From Aphrophora alni (lineage: Eukaryota; Arthropoda; Insecta; Hemiptera; Aphrophoridae): a stretch of DNA of 64,000 nt. The DNA is taken from contig OY740774.1 of NCBI GenBank assembly GCA_963513935.1, forward strand, positions 85,584,890-85,648,889. The letters are read 5' to 3'. Of this stretch, positions 61,749 to 64,000 are shown piece after piece. Position numbers and translations under genes: made by a program. The notes under the pieces are model-generated. The model saw nothing but the letters and a program-made list of their open reading frames with translations, did no database searches and was not told where the DNA came from. How positions within the stretch are numbered: the stretch's first letter is position 1; the number at the start of each line of letters is the position of its first letter.

Positions 61749-62900
61749 CTACATTTTTCTGGCTTTGATCATTGAAAATTTTACAATTACATCACTGAAA
61801 TCAAGGCTTGATGCAAGACGGTGTTCGATTGCTAATACTCCAAGTGAGTTAAGACGTTCTTGAGTCATTGATGAACGTTGCCATGTTTTCAATACGTTGC
61901 CCAGCTGACTAAATGCTATTTCTGCAGGTGCAACAGAAACTGGTATCGTACAAAATATTCTTAATGCAATACACACATTTATGAATATGGGTTCTAACTG
62001 TGTGGCATGGATTGCATTCAACAACTCTTAACGGGTTACTTGAAATGTTTTTTTAGTCAACTTGAAACACAGAGCTGTATATATGTTTCAGATGTATAAT
62101 TTCATCTGAAAAGTTTACTGATAGATCATTCTTATAAGTTTTAACTAAGTTTTCAGCCTTATCCCTTAAATCACTGTCTTCCATAGAGCTGAATTGAAAA
62201 ACTGGGCTGAAGAGTTCAGTCAGTGCATTAGTTGCTTCAAATCTTGTCTTGAGATCAGACAAAATAAGATCCAAAGCTCTCTTATACACAATACTAGTTT
62301 TAAAATGGTTTCCTTCTTCTTCAATAGTTGTTTCCAATTGAGGGCGACCTCTTGATTTTGGAAACGTTGATGGATTCTGCTACTAAACGTCACTCACTGA
62401 TGATGTCTTCCCAAGAATTTCTCAGTCGTTGCATGTCTTCCTTCAGATCATTCATCAGTTTCACTTCAATGTCAGAGAAATACTCTGCGACTGAATTATT
62501 ACACTCTTTTCATTGATGCAGCCTAACACTTTGTACCAAAATACTGTCATACAAAGGCCTTGACAAGAAGAAAAGTATTTTTAAGACCCATAGCTTTATT
62601 GTATGCTTTTGGTTCTAGGCATTCTAGGCTTGACTTCAACTAAGTTAATACTCGTTCTAAGGCCGTTAATAGTTGTGGGTAGTGCTTTGCAACAGGAACA
62701 TAGGCTTCGAATCTTTCTCACCACCTTGTTTGTGATTGTTTTTTTAGTGAAAGCGGCACTTCAGAAGTCAAAATATCCCATCTTCTAGGACTATGGGCGA
62801 AAAAAGAATACATTGTTTCCACATTTACAAAGAAGGTCATTATTTCGGGGCATATTTTTACTGTATTAACTCCTATTCTGTTTAAGGAGTGGTTTTTTTA
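61749..62900 (-). pseudogene. hAT-superfamily transposase pseudogene (ZMYM1-like type)
   Basis: Minus-strand pieces in order read YSFFAHSPRRWDIL then VPLSLKKQSQTRW near 62800, then LKEDMQRLRNSWEDIISDEC near 62420. Further down are YKRALDLILSDLKTRFEATN at 62300 and the C-terminal dimerisation block VSVAPAEIAFSQLGNVLKTW plus SSMTQERLNSLGVLAIEHRL at 61940-61810. The S-x-T-R-W block and the (A/S)-E-x-x-F-S-x-L...R-L-x-x-L-x-x-L-x-I-E-H block are diagnostic of hAT transposases of the TTF/ZMYM1 type. Frameshifts and stops separate the pieces, and the N-terminal zinc-finger part is not visible. Confidence 0.85.
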
Positions 62901-63054
62901 CTCACAGCTGTTGTAGATTCAGACACTATTTGTGCGCAACGCACTCCATATCCAATTAACCAATTTATATTACTCTGATGTAATATTTCATTGATACACA
63001 TAAATCTAGTCCTAGTGATTTAATTATTGTTTTCTTTCTATGATTTATTAAACA

Positions 63055-63120
63055 TTTTTCCCGTCCTAGCGGGCCCCGTTGTCGTAGCAACGGTAGCACC
63101 GGCCATGGGGGGCCCTGAGT
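63055..63120. other. GC-rich patch with a hairpin, upstream of the hAT pseudogene
   Basis: gcgggccccgttgtcgtagc and acggtagcaccggccatggg stand out against the A+T-rich background. CCGTTG...CAACGG forms a short hairpin. A second GC-rich patch lies at 61295-61355 on the other side of the transposase remnant, so the two may be the ends of the element. No clear inverted repeat was found. Confidence 0.35.
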
Positions 63121-63124
63121 GGGT

Positions 63125-64000
63125 GATCTAAATTTTATGATAATTCAAGATAATGTTTTATTTTTAAATCAGATTTATATATAGTTTTCACTGCTTTGTG
63201 CTTTCATAGTTAATATGCCTAATAGTTATTGGTGCTTTTTCCAAGATTTTGTAATCACTGTAACACTTAGATTGAGTTTTTTTCCGCATATATTTAGGCC
63301 TTTAGCGTAACATTTTTAAATACAATTTATTGAAAAATTGAGATGACATGGTCAGATTTAGCGCTTTCTTAGACTCATTTATTTGCTTTAAATTGTTAAG
63401 GTTTCTTAATATTGATGAACTTATGACCAAATTTACTTACTACTACCCCAGAGAGTTATCTCTAGTTGTCTTAATTTATGTTTTTTTATTCAACCATGAC
63501 TATATGTAGCATACACATAGCTTAGATCATTTTTGCCGTAGGATACAATCTACTTTGGTATGATTTTGCAAACTACTATCTTGCAACTTTTCCGTGAAAA
63601 CCTATATCATCACAACTCTGGCATCCGAATACAATTTTTTATTTAGTAGGCTATTTTATCAGTGGAGTTTTATTTATAAGCTTATAACTATTGAGATTAA
63701 AACTATATAAGTATGTTATAAAATTGAAAAATATCGGTTCAAGATTGTCCTTTGATTTTTCTATTTAAAATTTTTTGATTTCTTCACTGTTAAATATAAC
63801 ACATAGAAAACAAGAGAATACAGATGTTAGGTTAAAGTCTAATTAATGAAAGCAAATGTTAATATGTATTACTACATTTATTAGTGTATATGTTATGAAT
63901 ACCTTTGGTATGTAATTTACGTTCCATTTTGTAACTTTCGCAACTTAGATGCTACTAATTGTGAAGTCGATTTCAATACTTTAATATTCCTATTTTCTTA
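63125..64000. other. Right end of window: nothing recognised
   Basis: A+T-rich, no coding segment or repeat I can name. Confidence 0.5.

Overview
This window is A+T-rich eukaryotic nuclear DNA: coding exons are flanked by consensus GT/AG splice sites, introns run to many kilobases, and the space between is packed with transposon remnants, microsatellites and homopolymer runs. The mix of elements (BEL/Pao, piggyBac, hAT, PIF/Harbinger, Helitron, mariner-type, several LINEs, Penelope-like hammerhead inserts) and the protein similarities point to an arthropod, most likely an insect. A hemipteran is my guess, but a weak one. There is one assembly gap of 200 N at 47058-47257.

One host gene fills almost the whole window on the minus strand: a ubinuclein (UBN/yemanuclein) homologue, the histone H3.3-binding subunit of the HIRA chaperone complex. 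I reconstructed 13 coding exons from the ATG at 59731 down to a stop at 10503. Every splice junction keeps the reading frame, giving 817 codons plus a stop. The HIRA-side N-terminal strand motif, the Hpc2-related domain (exons 2-4) and the ubinuclein middle domain (exons 8-12) are all recognisable. Exon 13 also contains a good in-frame donor at 10556/10557, and two further frame-0 exons follow at 5411-5581 and 1965-2153. A longer isoform that runs off the left edge is therefore likely.

Region by region. 1-1965: tail of a BEL/Pao retrotransposon with its LTR, then a 665-bp hAT-type non-autonomous element with an exact 8-bp target duplication. 2.1-10.5 kb: candidate 3' introns holding a mariner-type remnant and a complete but frameshifted piggyBac copy between TTAA sites. 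10.5-25.8 kb: exons 13-7, with a degenerate approx. 340-bp tandem array, a LINE remnant, a Helitron helicase fragment and an 11-copy 69-bp minisatellite that has a five-unit higher-order structure. 25.8-41.3 kb: exons 6-2, with two approx. 244-bp inserts that each carry a hammerhead-ribozyme fold and target duplications, a PIF/Harbinger pair (nuclease plus MADF gene) and a LINE 3' end. 41.3-59.6 kb: the 18-kb first intron, almost entirely repeats. 59.6-64 kb: exon 1, the 5' end of the gene with a YY1-like site, a 100-bp-arm inverted repeat and a hAT transposase pseudogene.

The only gene that looks functional is ubinuclein. The rest is a layered record of transposition into its introns. The most interesting observations are the two ribozyme-bearing inserts, the higher-order minisatellite with its single-unit relative at 50.8 kb, a tandem duplication whose breakpoint lies inside a dated hAT insertion, a seven-copy SINE-like family, and strong enrichment of the 8-mer TAGGCCTA.
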